A stretch of 56,224 nt of DNA from an uncultured Oscillospiraceae bacterium. GTDB lineage: Bacteria > Bacillota > Clostridia > Oscillospirales > Oscillospiraceae. The notes under the pieces were generated by a model that made no database searches, was not told the origin of the DNA, and saw only the letters and a program-made list of their open reading frames with translations. A program made the translations under genes and the position numbers. Each line of letters opens with the position of its first letter. Within the stretch, counting starts at the first letter, position 1. The stretch spans positions 1 to 56,224 of the forward strand of contig CAAEKQ010000084.1 of assembly GCA_900756575.1 (NCBI GenBank), read 5' to 3'. This document shows, one piece after another, positions 25,806-33,706 of this stretch.

Positions 25806-26413
25806 ATTAATCTTCCTTTCTGCTGCTCCAGAAGCCGGGTAAACAGTTTCCGGCACTCCTGGGCAAATGCCTCCTGCGTTCCCTCGCCGTTGCGAAGGGT
25901 ATAGTCGCAGTGTGCTTCAAAATATTCATTGGGCTGCTGGGCCGAAATTCGGAGCCGGGCATACTCCTCGGAAATCTGATCCCGGGCCATCAGCCGCTTT
26001 ACCCGGATCTCCACCGGCGCAGTCACCGCAACGGTCACATCGCAGCGATCCGGCAAATCCCCCTCCAGGAGGTTGATTGCGTCGATGGCGGCAATGGAAA
26101 GTCCCTTCTCCCGGGCCGAAGCCAGCTGCCGATCCGTTTCCGCCAGGATATATTTTCCCGTGATGGCATTGAGATCGGACAGGGCATTTTTGTCCGCAAA
26201 GACTATGCTGCCCAGTGCCTTTCGATCCAATTCCCCGTTTTGAATGACACCGGGGAACCGGCCGTCCAGGTCATTAAGGAGATTCCGGTCGGTTTTCAGC
26301 AGTCCATGATAGACCGCGTCCAAATCCAGCACGCAGCCCCCCAGCTCCCGAATCGCATTCAGAGCCGTGGTTTTTCCGCTGCCTGTGGGGCCGGTGATGC
26401 CAACTACCATCAT
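25802..26413 (-). CDS. coaE: Dephospho-CoA kinase
   Basis: A 203-residue kinase that phosphorylates the ribose 3'-OH of dephospho-CoA, the last step of CoA synthesis. P-loop GPTGSGKTT (about 8-16), the DLD segment CVLDLDAVYH, and LLEGDLPDRCDVTVAVTAP in the core match the family. The start MMVVGITG (26413, or the next ATG at 26410) follows AAGGAGA; a much longer in-frame reading upstream lacks similarity. Overlaps tsaC and the aminopeptidase gene by 4 bases each. Confidence 0.92.
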   Translation of the reverse strand: MMVVGITGPTGSGKTTALNAIRELGGCVLDLDAVYHGLLKTDRNLLNDLDGRFPGVIQNGELDRKALGSIVFADKNALSDLNAITGKYILAETDRQLASAREKGLSIAAIDAINLLEGDLPDRCDVTVAVTAPVEIRVKRLMARDQISEEYARLRISAQQPNEYFEAHCDYTLRNGEGTQEAFAQECRKLFTRLLEQQKGRLI

Positions 26414-27444
26414 GGTGCCTTGTCTCCTTCCACAATATGAAATCCCGCCGCTTTTTTCAGCCGGTTGGCCACCGCATAGGTCACGCCGCCGCCGCTGGGA
26501 CAACGGGCGTAAATGGTGGGAATGTCCTTGCTGTCGAGATCCCGCAGGGCGCCAAACAGCCCATGGGCCAGAGTTTCCGGCTGTTTTTCGCTGCCGTAGG
26601 CCATGGCAACGCCCGCCGGATACAGCTCCACTTCCTCCTGGAAGCACAGCACCCGATCCTTAGGCCCTAAGTGCCGGAGGATATAATGGGCCGCCTGCTC
26701 CCCGGTGCCGGTGACGATAATCACGTCGCCGGAGGGGGTATAATGGGTGTATTTCATGCCCGGCGCGCGAACCACCGTATCCCCGGAGATTTCGCCCACC
26801 ACGGCTTTGTCGATGTCCAATTCGCCCAGCAGCTCCCGCAGCTGTTCCGGGGTAATGCCGCCGGGACGCAGCAGCCGGGACCGTTCGCCGGTGACATCCA
26901 CAATGGTAGATTCCACGCCCACCCGGCAGGGCCCGCCGTCTACAATGGCTTCGATTTTCCCCGCCATATCATGATAGACATGCTGGGCGGTGGTGGGGCT
27001 GGGCTTGCCGGAAAGATTGGCAGAGGGCGCGGCAATGGGCACGCCTGCCCTGCGGATGATCGCCCGGGTCATGTCGTTGTCCGGACAGCGCACCCCCACG
27101 GTGGAAAGCCCCGCCGTGGTTCTTCTGGGCACCAAATCCTTGGCGGGCAGAATCAGTGTCAGCGGCCCGGGCCAGAAGGTTTTCATCAGCATCCAGGCCT
27201 GCTCGGGCACATCGTGGCAGAAGTTCTCCACCTGATCCATCCCCGCCACATGGAGAATCAGCGGGTTATCCTGGGGCCGACCCTTTGCCTCAAAAATTTT
27301 CAACACCGCATCGGCATCCAGACCGTTGGCGCCCAAGCCATAGACCGTCTCCGTGGGAATGCCCAGCAGCCCGCCGCCTCGGATGATGTCCGCCGCAGTG
27401 TCCAGGGTGTTCGGATCCTTGGGATCCAGTATTTTCGTATTCAC
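26410..27444 (-). CDS. tsaC: L-threonylcarbamoyladenylate synthase (Sua5/YwlC type)
   Basis: A 344-residue protein: YrdC domain (about 10-210) with GIPTETVYGLGAN and KIFEAKGRPQDNPLILHV, then a C-terminal Sua5 domain, i.e. the long Sua5 form rather than short TsaC. It makes threonylcarbamoyl-AMP from threonine, bicarbonate and ATP for the universal t6A37 tRNA modification, cytoplasmic. It overlaps prfA by 4 bases; a prfA-sua5 pairing is common in Firmicutes. Confidence 0.94.
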   Translation of the reverse strand: MNTKILDPKDPNTLDTAADIIRGGGLLGIPTETVYGLGANGLDADAVLKIFEAKGRPQDNPLILHVAGMDQVENFCHDVPEQAWMLMKTFWPGPLTLILPAKDLVPRRTTAGLSTVGVRCPDNDMTRAIIRRAGVPIAAPSANLSGKPSPTTAQHVYHDMAGKIEAIVDGGPCRVGVESTIVDVTGERSRLLRPGGITPEQLRELLGELDIDKAVVGEISGDTVVRAPGMKYTHYTPSGDVIIVTGTGEQAAHYILRHLGPKDRVLCFQEEVELYPAGVAMAYGSEKQPETLAHGLFGALRDLDSKDIPTIYARCPSGGGVTYAVANRLKKAAGFHIVEGDKAP

Positions 27445-28523
27445 AGCGTATCGCTCTCCTGACTGTGCTGTAGCTTTTCCGCCTGGTCGGCGGTAATCAG
27501 GGCATCAATGATCTCGTCCAGATTGCCGTCGAGAATCTCCCCCAGCTTATAGAGGGTCAGCCCGATGCGATGATCCGTCACCCGGGACTGGGGAAAGTTA
27601 TAGGTGCGGATCTTCTCGTTCCGCATCCCCATGCCCACCTGACTGCGCTTTTCTGCGGAGATCTCCGCCGCCTGGGCCTCCTGCTGGGCCTGATACAGCC
27701 GGGAATAGAGAATGCGCATGGCCTTCTCCCGGTTCTGCACCTGACTGCGCTCCTGCTGGCACTCCACCACCGTGTTGGTGGGCAGATGGATCAGCCGCAC
27801 CGCAGAGGACGTTTTATTGATGTGCTGGCCGCCTGCGCCGGAGGAACGGAACACCTCCATTTTAATGTCCGCAGGATTTAATTCCACGCTGACCTCGTCC
27901 ACTTCGGGCATCATGGCAACGGTGGCGGTAGAGGTATGGACCCGTCCGCCGGATTCCGTCTCCGGCACCCGCTGCACCCGATGGACACCGGTCTCGAATT
28001 TCAGCCGGGAATAGGCCCCCTGGCCGGTAATCATACAGACCAGTTCCTTCACGCCGCCCAGTTCCGTTTCGTTAAGGGTAGTGATTTCAATGTTCCAGCC
28101 CTTTTTCTCGGCATACATGGCATACATCCGGTAGAGGGAATGGGCAAACAGTGCGCTTTCCTCGCCGCCGACTCCTGCGCGGATTTCCAAAATGACGTTT
28201 TTGTCATCGTTAGGATCCTTGGGCAGCAGCAGGATTTTCAGCTCCTGCTCCAGCCGGGGCAGCTGTGCCTTGCTCTCCGCCAGTTCTTCCTGGCAGAGTT
28301 CCTTCATCTCCGGGTCCAGGGGCATGGACAGCATTTCCAGCATGTCCTCCACGTTTTTCTGAGCCGCACAGTACTTCCGATAGGCCGTAACCACCGGCTC
28401 CAGGGACCGCTGCTCCTTTAATAACGCCGCGGCCTTCTTGGGATCGTCGTAAAAATCCGGACGTCCGGACATATTCTCAAGCTCTAAATATCGGCTTTCT
28501 ACCAGCCGCAGTTTTTCCAGCAT
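27441..28523 (-). CDS. prfA: Peptide chain release factor 1
   Basis: A 360-residue class-I release factor reading UAA/UAG. The stop-codon recognition tripeptide is P187-E188-T189 in RVPETESGGRVHTSTATV (the RF1-type PxT, not the SPF of RF2), and the catalytic GGQ is at 231-233 (RSSGAGGQHINKT). Start at 28523 with GGGAG upstream. It follows rlmA by 36 bases and overlaps tsaC by 4. Confidence 0.97.
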   Translation of the reverse strand: MLEKLRLVESRYLELENMSGRPDFYDDPKKAAALLKEQRSLEPVVTAYRKYCAAQKNVEDMLEMLSMPLDPEMKELCQEELAESKAQLPRLEQELKILLLPKDPNDDKNVILEIRAGVGGEESALFAHSLYRMYAMYAEKKGWNIEITTLNETELGGVKELVCMITGQGAYSRLKFETGVHRVQRVPETESGGRVHTSTATVAMMPEVDEVSVELNPADIKMEVFRSSGAGGQHINKTSSAVRLIHLPTNTVVECQQERSQVQNREKAMRILYSRLYQAQQEAQAAEISAEKRSQVGMGMRNEKIRTYNFPQSRVTDHRIGLTLYKLGEILDGNLDEIIDALITADQAEKLQHSQESDTL

Positions 28524-28559
28524 AGTATCGCTCCCACAGTGAATTACACCCTGATTGTA

Positions 28560-29399
28560 TCACAGCCCCGAAGAAGTTGCAACGCTTTGATACAGCCGAA
28601 ACAGCACCTGGGCCCGGTCGTCCAGGGTCTCGGCCTCGGCGGCCCGCTGTGCCCCCTCCCGGCTGATCCGCCAGAGATGGGGCGTCATGGTCAGCAGCTG
28701 CATAATCTCCTGATGGGCATGGAGGGAAAAGTCGAACTCCAGCGTTTCCTCCTGTACCAGCCGGAATCCGGGATATTCCTTGCTTTTCTTCTCCTGTTTT
28801 TCGGTGATCTCCGGGTAAATCAGCGTTTTCAGGGCCATTAAATGCTCCCGTCCGGCAGTGACCTCCAGATAGTAGCCCCCGGGAGTCAATACCCGACGGA
28901 ATTCCTCGGGCATGGTCAGGGCGAACATACTCATCACGCCGTCCAGACTCCCGTCCATCACGGGAAGATGTGCCGCCGACGCAGTAATCCACATGGCGCT
29001 CTTACACCGCCCCGCCGCATACCGCACCGCATCCTTGGAAATATCCACCCCCAGAAACGTACCGCCGGGCAGATGGGGCATCAGCTGGGACAGGTAATAG
29101 CCCTCCCCGCAGCCGGCATCCAGCACCTTGGGATGCTCGGGCATCCTTTCTCCAAAAATTCGCTGCACCGTCTGGGCAATGGGGGCATAATATCCCCGAT
29201 CCAAAAACGCGCGGCGGGCTGCCACCATGTCCCGGGTGTCACCGGGGTGCTTGGAGTGCTTTTGGGTCACCGGCAGCAGGTTCACATAACCTTGCCGTGC
29301 AATATCAAAGCTGTGTCGATTACCGCATACCAGCGTTTTCTCCTGCTGGTTAAGAGTCTGCCCACAGACCGGGCAGCGAAGGATTGTAGCTTCCATCAA
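28560..29399 (-). CDS. rlmA: 23S rRNA (guanine-N1)-methyltransferase, RlmA family
   Basis: A 279-residue SAM-dependent methyltransferase. The N-terminus carries the RlmA zinc site (C9, C12, C25, H29 in LRCPVCG...VCGNRHSFD), then the family segment ARQGYVNLLPV and HPGDTRDMVAARRAFLD, and the SAM motif VLDAGCGEGYYL. Gram-negative RlmAI methylates G745 and the Gram-positive RlmAII (TlrB) G748 of 23S rRNA; which base is modified here cannot be told. The start overlaps the M20 hydrolase stop by 4 bases. Confidence 0.9.
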   Translation of the reverse strand: MMEATILRCPVCGQTLNQQEKTLVCGNRHSFDIARQGYVNLLPVTQKHSKHPGDTRDMVAARRAFLDRGYYAPIAQTVQRIFGERMPEHPKVLDAGCGEGYYLSQLMPHLPGGTFLGVDISKDAVRYAAGRCKSAMWITASAAHLPVMDGSLDGVMSMFALTMPEEFRRVLTPGGYYLEVTAGREHLMALKTLIYPEITEKQEKKSKEYPGFRLVQEETLEFDFSLHAHQEIMQLLTMTPHLWRISREGAQRAAEAETLDDRAQVLFRLYQSVATSSGL

Positions 29400-30829
29400 C
29401 AGTTCCTCATCAGTCGAATAAAGAATTTGATTGCGTTTTCGGTGTTTTCCACCCGAATCCGCTCGTTATTGCCGTGTACCGTGGACTTTTCCTCGCCGGT
29501 GACGTATTTGCCGGAAAACCGGTAAACATGGTCGCAAATGCTCCGCCAGTGCCGGGAATCGGTGCAGGCCACCATCTGATAGGGGCTCACCACCGCCTGG
29601 GGCCAGGTGGCTTCAATGGCGGATCTCAGCTTCTCAAACTCCGGGCCCAATTGGGAGTCCGGGCCGGGATCGGTACCGGGGCGCATATGGATTTCCACCT
29701 GGGGATCCCGGATTTTTTGGCTGAGCCGCCGAACCACGCTCTCCTGGGTATCGCCCCACAGCAGCCGCAGATTGGCGAACATACTGGCCTCCGCCGGAAT
29801 CACGTTCCCCGCCTGAGACCCCTGGCACTGGGTCAGCGCAAAGGTGGTGCAGGCCGCCGCTTCGATCATACCGCCCTGCTTCCGGAGCCAGCGGAAATAA
29901 AACGGGCGCAGCAGATGCCGATTGGCCAGTAGCAGCCGGGTCCGAAAATCGCAGTAGCGGCCCATGGTATCGGTCATTGCCTCCAACGCCGGGCCGAAAT
30001 GCATGGAAAAGGGATGCCGCCCGATCCGGCTCATGGCGCGGCACAGCCGGGGCAGCGGATTGTTGGGATAGGGCACCGAAGCATGGCCGCCTGCGCATTT
30101 TGCCACAAAATCCAGATTGGCAACGCCCTTCTCCCCGATGCCCACCATGGCGCAGGGCACCGTGGTTCCGGGATAAAAGCCGTCCATAATATCGCCGCCT
30201 TCGTCCAACACGAACGCCGGTGTAATGCCCCGCTCCACGAACAGATCCCGAATGGCAGGTGCAGAGGGCCCCATGATTTCCTCCTCCCCGGACAGGGCAA
30301 AATAGAGATCATGCCGGGGCACAAAGCCTTCGCTCAGCAGCTGCTCCGCCGCCTCCAGCATAGAACAAAGCTGATTTTTCATGTCCAGCGTCCCCCGGCC
30401 CCAGAGCACGCCGTTTTCCAGCACCCCGTCAAAGGGCGGCTTTTCCCAGACATCGGCCTGGGCAGGCACCACATCATAGTGGGACAGCATCACCGCAGGA
30501 TGCCCCGGCTCCTTGCCTGGAACTTGAATCAGGATGCCGGTGGTGTCTACCCGCTCCACCGTGGCGACGCGCCACAGATTGGGATAAAACTCCGGCAGCA
30601 GATTCCGAAACTTTTCAAACTCCCCTTCGTCCCGCAGCTCCGGGGTGGAGATCGTCCGGCAGCGGATCATGGCCTGTAGATGAGAAACCGCCTTGTCCCG
30701 ATCCACCACCGGCTCTGTGTCCGGCGTTACCTCCCGCTTCGGCGGCTGAAACATTGCCGCCCGCACCACACAGATGACCGCCGGCACCAGAATGATCCCC
30801 AGCACCGCCGCCAGAATCCAGATTCCCAT
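29396..30829 (-). CDS. M20 family metallopeptidase with N-terminal membrane anchor
   Basis: A 477-residue protein with one N-terminal hydrophobic helix (IWILAAVLGIILVPAVICVV) and an M20/M25/M40 zinc peptidase body. Metal/catalytic residues: H in VMLSHYDVVPA, D in GRGTLDMKNQ, and the EE pair in ALSGEEEIMG. The protein resembles PM20D1-like carboxypeptidases, which split or form N-acyl amino acids. First gene of the six-gene operon with its own promoter (30872-30900); AAAGGGG lies 8 bases before the ATG. Whether the enzyme domain faces the cytosol or the outside is not clear. Confidence 0.88.
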   Translation of the reverse strand: MGIWILAAVLGIILVPAVICVVRAAMFQPPKREVTPDTEPVVDRDKAVSHLQAMIRCRTISTPELRDEGEFEKFRNLLPEFYPNLWRVATVERVDTTGILIQVPGKEPGHPAVMLSHYDVVPAQADVWEKPPFDGVLENGVLWGRGTLDMKNQLCSMLEAAEQLLSEGFVPRHDLYFALSGEEEIMGPSAPAIRDLFVERGITPAFVLDEGGDIMDGFYPGTTVPCAMVGIGEKGVANLDFVAKCAGGHASVPYPNNPLPRLCRAMSRIGRHPFSMHFGPALEAMTDTMGRYCDFRTRLLLANRHLLRPFYFRWLRKQGGMIEAAACTTFALTQCQGSQAGNVIPAEASMFANLRLLWGDTQESVVRRLSQKIRDPQVEIHMRPGTDPGPDSQLGPEFEKLRSAIEATWPQAVVSPYQMVACTDSRHWRSICDHVYRFSGKYVTGEEKSTVHGNNERIRVENTENAIKFFIRLMRNC

Positions 30830-30871
30830 ATGGTTTTCCCCTTTCGCACCAATCCATTTCTTCTCCCCGCT

Positions 30872-30900
30872 ATTTTACATCATTTTCCCCCGGGGGTCAA
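30872..30900 (-). promoter_or_regulatory. Promoter of the M20-rlmA-prfA-tsaC-coaE-M18 operon
   Basis: Minus-strand TTGACC (30895-30900), 17 bases, TAAAAT (30872-30877). No terminator is visible inside the six-gene string. Confidence 0.65.
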
Positions 30901-30925
30901 ACCGGGAAAACCACAAGAAAACGCC

Positions 30926-30954
30926 TTGCGGCTTGGGCGCAGTTGTGATATGAT
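30926..30954 (+). promoter_or_regulatory. Promoter of the acidic hypothetical protein gene
   Basis: TTGCGG (30926-30931), 17 bases, TATGAT (30949-30954). Confidence 0.55.
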
Positions 30955-30982
30955 GTAGAAAAATCAGTTGGAGGCTGCAAGC

Positions 30983-31597
30983 GTGGCAAAATTAAAGGAT
31001 TTTATTGATCAGGTATCATTTGACGAGGTCTGGGCATTGCTGGGCCAAGATCGGGAGAATATGGAGCAGTACAAAGAGGCATGTCAGTCCATCTATTCCG
31101 AGCTCCAGGCGGCAACCCCTGCAGAAAACACCGACCATATGACCATCCGCTTTGTGATGGAGGAGGCCCCGGAGTGGATGTTCTTCTTTGACGATGACAC
31201 CGCATCCGAAGGAGATGGCGCCGAGGCGGAGGAAGCCGAGGACGATGCCCCTACCCTTCAGGTTTATGGCTTCATCCCCGGTGACGACGAGGGCTATGCC
31301 GTTGGACTCAAGTCCCCGGAGATCCTGCTGGGTCTGGACATTGACCCTGAAACCGTCCGGGATTATACTCCTCAACAAATTGTGGCAAACTGCCTGGAGG
31401 AAATGATCTATTCCTCCACCGTTGCCTCCAGTGCTTACGGCACCGAGAAGGACATGGCGGGCGGCGGTCTGCTGGCATCCCAGAACTGTATGCAGGAGGA
31501 CATCCAGAACATCGACCTGGAAAAGCTCCGGCAGGAACTGGGCGCGATTCCCAAGCCCACCGAGGACTACAAAACGAAATACGGTTTCCTGTTCTAA
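30983..31597 (+). CDS. Acidic cytosolic protein of unknown function
   Basis: A 204-residue soluble protein, not recognised with certainty (a conserved DUF of gut Clostridia is likely). Start GTG 30983 was chosen since GGAGG stands 8 bases upstream; a TTG 15 bases earlier would overlap that ribosome site. It opens with VAKLKDFIDQVSFDEVWALL, has an aromatic patch APEWMFFFDDD, a strongly acidic linker (about 75-92), then a conserved-looking domain (VYGFIPGDDEGYAVGL, SPEILLGLDIDPET, YTPQQIVANCLEEMIYSS). No signal peptide, membrane helix or catalytic motif. Monocistronic. Confidence 0.75.
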   Translation: MAKLKDFIDQVSFDEVWALLGQDRENMEQYKEACQSIYSELQAATPAENTDHMTIRFVMEEAPEWMFFFDDDTASEGDGAEAEEAEDDAPTLQVYGFIPGDDEGYAVGLKSPEILLGLDIDPETVRDYTPQQIVANCLEEMIYSSTVASSAYGTEKDMAGGGLLASQNCMQEDIQNIDLEKLRQELGAIPKPTEDYKTKYGFLF

Positions 31598-31607
31598 TGG
31601 GAGCCAA

Positions 31608-31646
31608 AAGGACTGCTGCATAAGTCATGCAACAGTCCTTCTTTTT
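31608..31646. terminator. Terminator between the acidic protein and Nudix genes
   Basis: AAGGACTG.TGCAT (31608-31621) pairs with ATGCA.CAGTCCTT (31626-31640), then CTTTTT; it also separates the convergent Nudix gene. Confidence 0.7.
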
Positions 31647-32145
31647 ATAGGTAGCCTCTTTCCACAAGGAAATTATGATACCGTCTGCGCTGGCTGGGGA
31701 TCATGTCCAGGGCCACGAACGCAGAAAACTCCTCCGGTGGGATCCAGCGATAGTCCACGGTTTCTCCGGGCTGGAGGGTGATTTTCGGCTTTTCGCCCAT
31801 AATCTCCGCCCGATACATATAGAAGATGGAGTGCGCCGGATCGCTGACCTCCCGGCCCAGCAGGATAAGCTCTGACGCAGCAATCCCCGTCTCCTCATAG
31901 AGCTCCCGTTTGGCGCAGCTCAGAGCATCCTCCCCCTTGAGGGCAGAACCGCCCGCCGTGGTTTCCCATGCCCCGGGATGGTTGGGCTTCCTCGGGTCCC
32001 GCTGCATGGCAAGGATGCTGCCGTCCTGATGCTCCACGATGATCTCGCACACCAGGTGGTAAAGCCCATCCGGCACAATCTCGCCCCGCACCAGGTCTAC
32101 CCGGGCCAGCGTACCGTCCCTTTGATATCCATCCCAAAGCTCCAT
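31645..32145 (-). CDS. Nudix hydrolase
   Basis: A 166-residue protein with a complete Nudix box at 66-88: G-S-A-L-K-G-E (66-72), seven residues, then RELYEETGI (80-88). The N-terminal part (MELWDGYQRDGTLARVDLVR and the LVCEIIVEHQDGSILAMQRD strand) is like the isopentenyl-diphosphate-isomerase-related Nudix group seen in Firmicutes, but substrate cannot be named. It starts 2 bases after the DUF1836 stop, so the two genes are translationally coupled. Confidence 0.9.
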   Translation of the reverse strand: MELWDGYQRDGTLARVDLVRGEIVPDGLYHLVCEIIVEHQDGSILAMQRDPRKPNHPGAWETTAGGSALKGEDALSCAKRELYEETGIAASELILLGREVSDPAHSIFYMYRAEIMGEKPKITLQPGETVDYRWIPPEEFSAFVALDMIPSQRRRYHNFLVERGYL

Positions 32146-32147
32146 GG

Positions 32148-32663
32148 TTATTCCTTTCTCTCCGGGCGCACCAAGTCAAGATACCGATCCAGATAGATCT
32201 TCTGTACCGCCGCTAAAATCGCCGCCCGCAGAATGGACTTGACGGTAGTATTGTGACTGCCCACCGGCTCCATCTCCGCCTTGAGGCCAAATACCCCAGC
32301 CAATACATTTTCAAATTCGTCACAGAAATAGTCGTATGCCTGTTCCGACTGATACTGCTCCAGCCCCTGACGCTCCAGAAGCCGGATATCCTCCATTGAC
32401 AGTACATTTTTCACCAGCGCCACATACATCAGGTTGGCAATGGATTCCGGGCCATAGGACTTTTTCACCGGGCCCGGGATGGTCCTTTGCTTGACATAAT
32501 TGCTGACCATAGATGGCGTTAGAATGGGGCAGCTTAGCTCTGCCAAGTAGCCGTTGACATAACGAGTAACCTGTTCCAGATACAGTCCCACTGTGGGGAT
32601 CTCATGATAGCGGGGCAGATGGATGTCCCTCACCGTGTTTTTCAGTTGTTCCGTTCGTTCCAT
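32148..32663 (-). CDS. DUF1836 family DNA-binding protein
   Basis: A 171-residue protein with a MerR-like helix-turn-helix in the first half (CPILTPSMVSNYVKQRTI, PGPVKKSYGPESIANLMYV) and a helical C-terminal region, matching DUF1836 proteins of Clostridia. ATG 32663 was chosen because the -10 box TATAAT ends 8 bases before it; the start therefore coincides with the transcription start and there is no ribosome site, i.e. the mRNA is probably leaderless. It is divergent from degV, with repeated palindromes in the gap, so it may regulate itself and degV (inference). The Nudix gene follows in the same operon. Confidence 0.82.
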   Translation of the reverse strand: MERTEQLKNTVRDIHLPRYHEIPTVGLYLEQVTRYVNGYLAELSCPILTPSMVSNYVKQRTIPGPVKKSYGPESIANLMYVALVKNVLSMEDIRLLERQGLEQYQSEQAYDYFCDEFENVLAGVFGLKAEMEPVGSHNTTVKSILRAAILAAVQKIYLDRYLDLVRPERKE

Positions 32664-32670
32664 GAGCAAT

Positions 32671-32700
32671 ATTATAGTATGATTCCCGGGAAAAAGTCAA
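32671..32700 (-). promoter_or_regulatory. Promoter of DUF1836-Nudix operon (leaderless)
   Basis: Minus-strand TTGACT (32695-32700), 18 bases, TATAAT (32671-32676). Predicted +1 falls on or one base from the ATG at 32663. Confidence 0.65.
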
Positions 32701-32703
32701 TGC

Positions 32704-32794
32704 ATTTTCGAAATCCGTATTGCGGTTTTCAAAAACCCTATTGACTTTTGGGGCAAATGTTTTTATAATCCTTCTAACGGTTTTCAAATAACCG
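32704..32794. repeat. Repeated palindromic operator-like sites in the DUF1836/degV gap
   Basis: CGGTTTTCAAAAACC (32723-32737) and CGGTTTTCAAATAACCG (32778-32794) are near-palindromes; a weaker relative ATTTTCGAAATCCG lies at 32704-32717. They flank the degV promoter and touch the DUF1836 -35 box. Confidence 0.55.
32741..32769 (+). promoter_or_regulatory. Promoter of degV
   Basis: TTGACT (32741-32746), 17 bases, TATAAT (32764-32769), between two copies of the palindrome. Confidence 0.7.
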
Positions 32795-32827
32795 ATTATC
32801 TTGTCTACAAAAACTTGGAGGCCTTTT

Positions 32828-33658
32828 ATGATTCGCCGCATTGTATCCGATTCCAGCTGTGACCTGACCCGGTTTCCCGGTGCCGATTTTGTCAGCGTTC
32901 CCCTGCGCATTCTAACCGCGCAAAAAGAATATGTAGACAACGCCCAGCTGGACGCCACCGCCATGGCCCAGGAGCTAAAGCAGTATAAGGGCCGCTCCAG
33001 CACCGCCTGCCCCAACGCCGCCGACTGGGAGGACGCCTTTTCCGGGGCCGACGAGGTGTTTGCACTGACCATCACCAGCGCCCTGTCCGGCAGCTACAAT
33101 GCCGCCATGTGTGCCAAAGAAAACTACGAATCCGCCCACCCCCATTGCCGGGTTTTCGTATTGGATACCCTGTCCACCGGGCCGGAGATGTTGCTGCTTA
33201 TGGAAAAGCTCCGTGACCTGATTGCTTTGCAGCTGCCCTTTGACCAAATCGTTTCGGAAATTACCGACTATTCTGCCCATACCCACCTGCTGTTTCTGCT
33301 GTCCTCGGTAAAAAATCTCTCCCGAAACGGGCGGGTCAGCCGACTGGGTGCCGAGGCCGTGGGACTTCTGGGGCTCCGGCTATTGGGTCAGGCCAGCAGT
33401 CAGGGCACTCTGGAACTGCTGGGCAAGCATCGCGGCCAGCCCGCCTCCCTTCGAAGGCTGATGCAGCAGTTGGAAGACACAGGCTACGCCGGCGGCAAAG
33501 TTCGAATCTCCCATTGCCTTGGAGAAGAAGCCGCGCAGCAGCTTTCCGCTGCAATAGTCCAAAAATATCCGCACGCTGAGGTCGAAATTCGCCCCACAGG
33601 CGGTCTGTGTAGCTTTTACGCCGAAATTGGCGGTCTGCTGGTGGGCTATGAAGCATAA
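32828..33658 (+). CDS. DegV family fatty-acid-binding protein
   Basis: A 276-residue cytosolic protein with the DegV pattern: N-terminal RRIVSDSSCDLT, lid/Ser segment TITSALSGSYNAAM, VFVLDTLSTGPEM, and LLSSVKNLSRNGRVS. DegV/FakB proteins bind a fatty acid for phosphorylation by the FakA kinase, feeding host or recycled fatty acids into phospholipids; FakA is not in the window. The start follows TTGGAGG by 8 bases. Divergent from the DUF1836 regulator. Confidence 0.92.
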   Translation: MIRRIVSDSSCDLTRFPGADFVSVPLRILTAQKEYVDNAQLDATAMAQELKQYKGRSSTACPNAADWEDAFSGADEVFALTITSALSGSYNAAMCAKENYESAHPHCRVFVLDTLSTGPEMLLLMEKLRDLIALQLPFDQIVSEITDYSAHTHLLFLLSSVKNLSRNGRVSRLGAEAVGLLGLRLLGQASSQGTLELLGKHRGQPASLRRLMQQLEDTGYAGGKVRISHCLGEEAAQQLSAAIVQKYPHAEVEIRPTGGLCSFYAEIGGLLVGYEA

Positions 33659-33664
33659 TTACAG

Positions 33665-33706
33665 AAACCTCCAAGATGGTCATCGCCATCTTGGAGGTTT
33701 TTTCTT
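33665..33706. terminator. Bidirectional terminator between degV and the P-type ATPase
   Basis: Fifteen-base perfect arms (33665-33679 with 33686-33700); followed by TTTTTT on the plus strand and preceded by an A-rich side that gives T on the minus strand. Confidence 0.8.
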
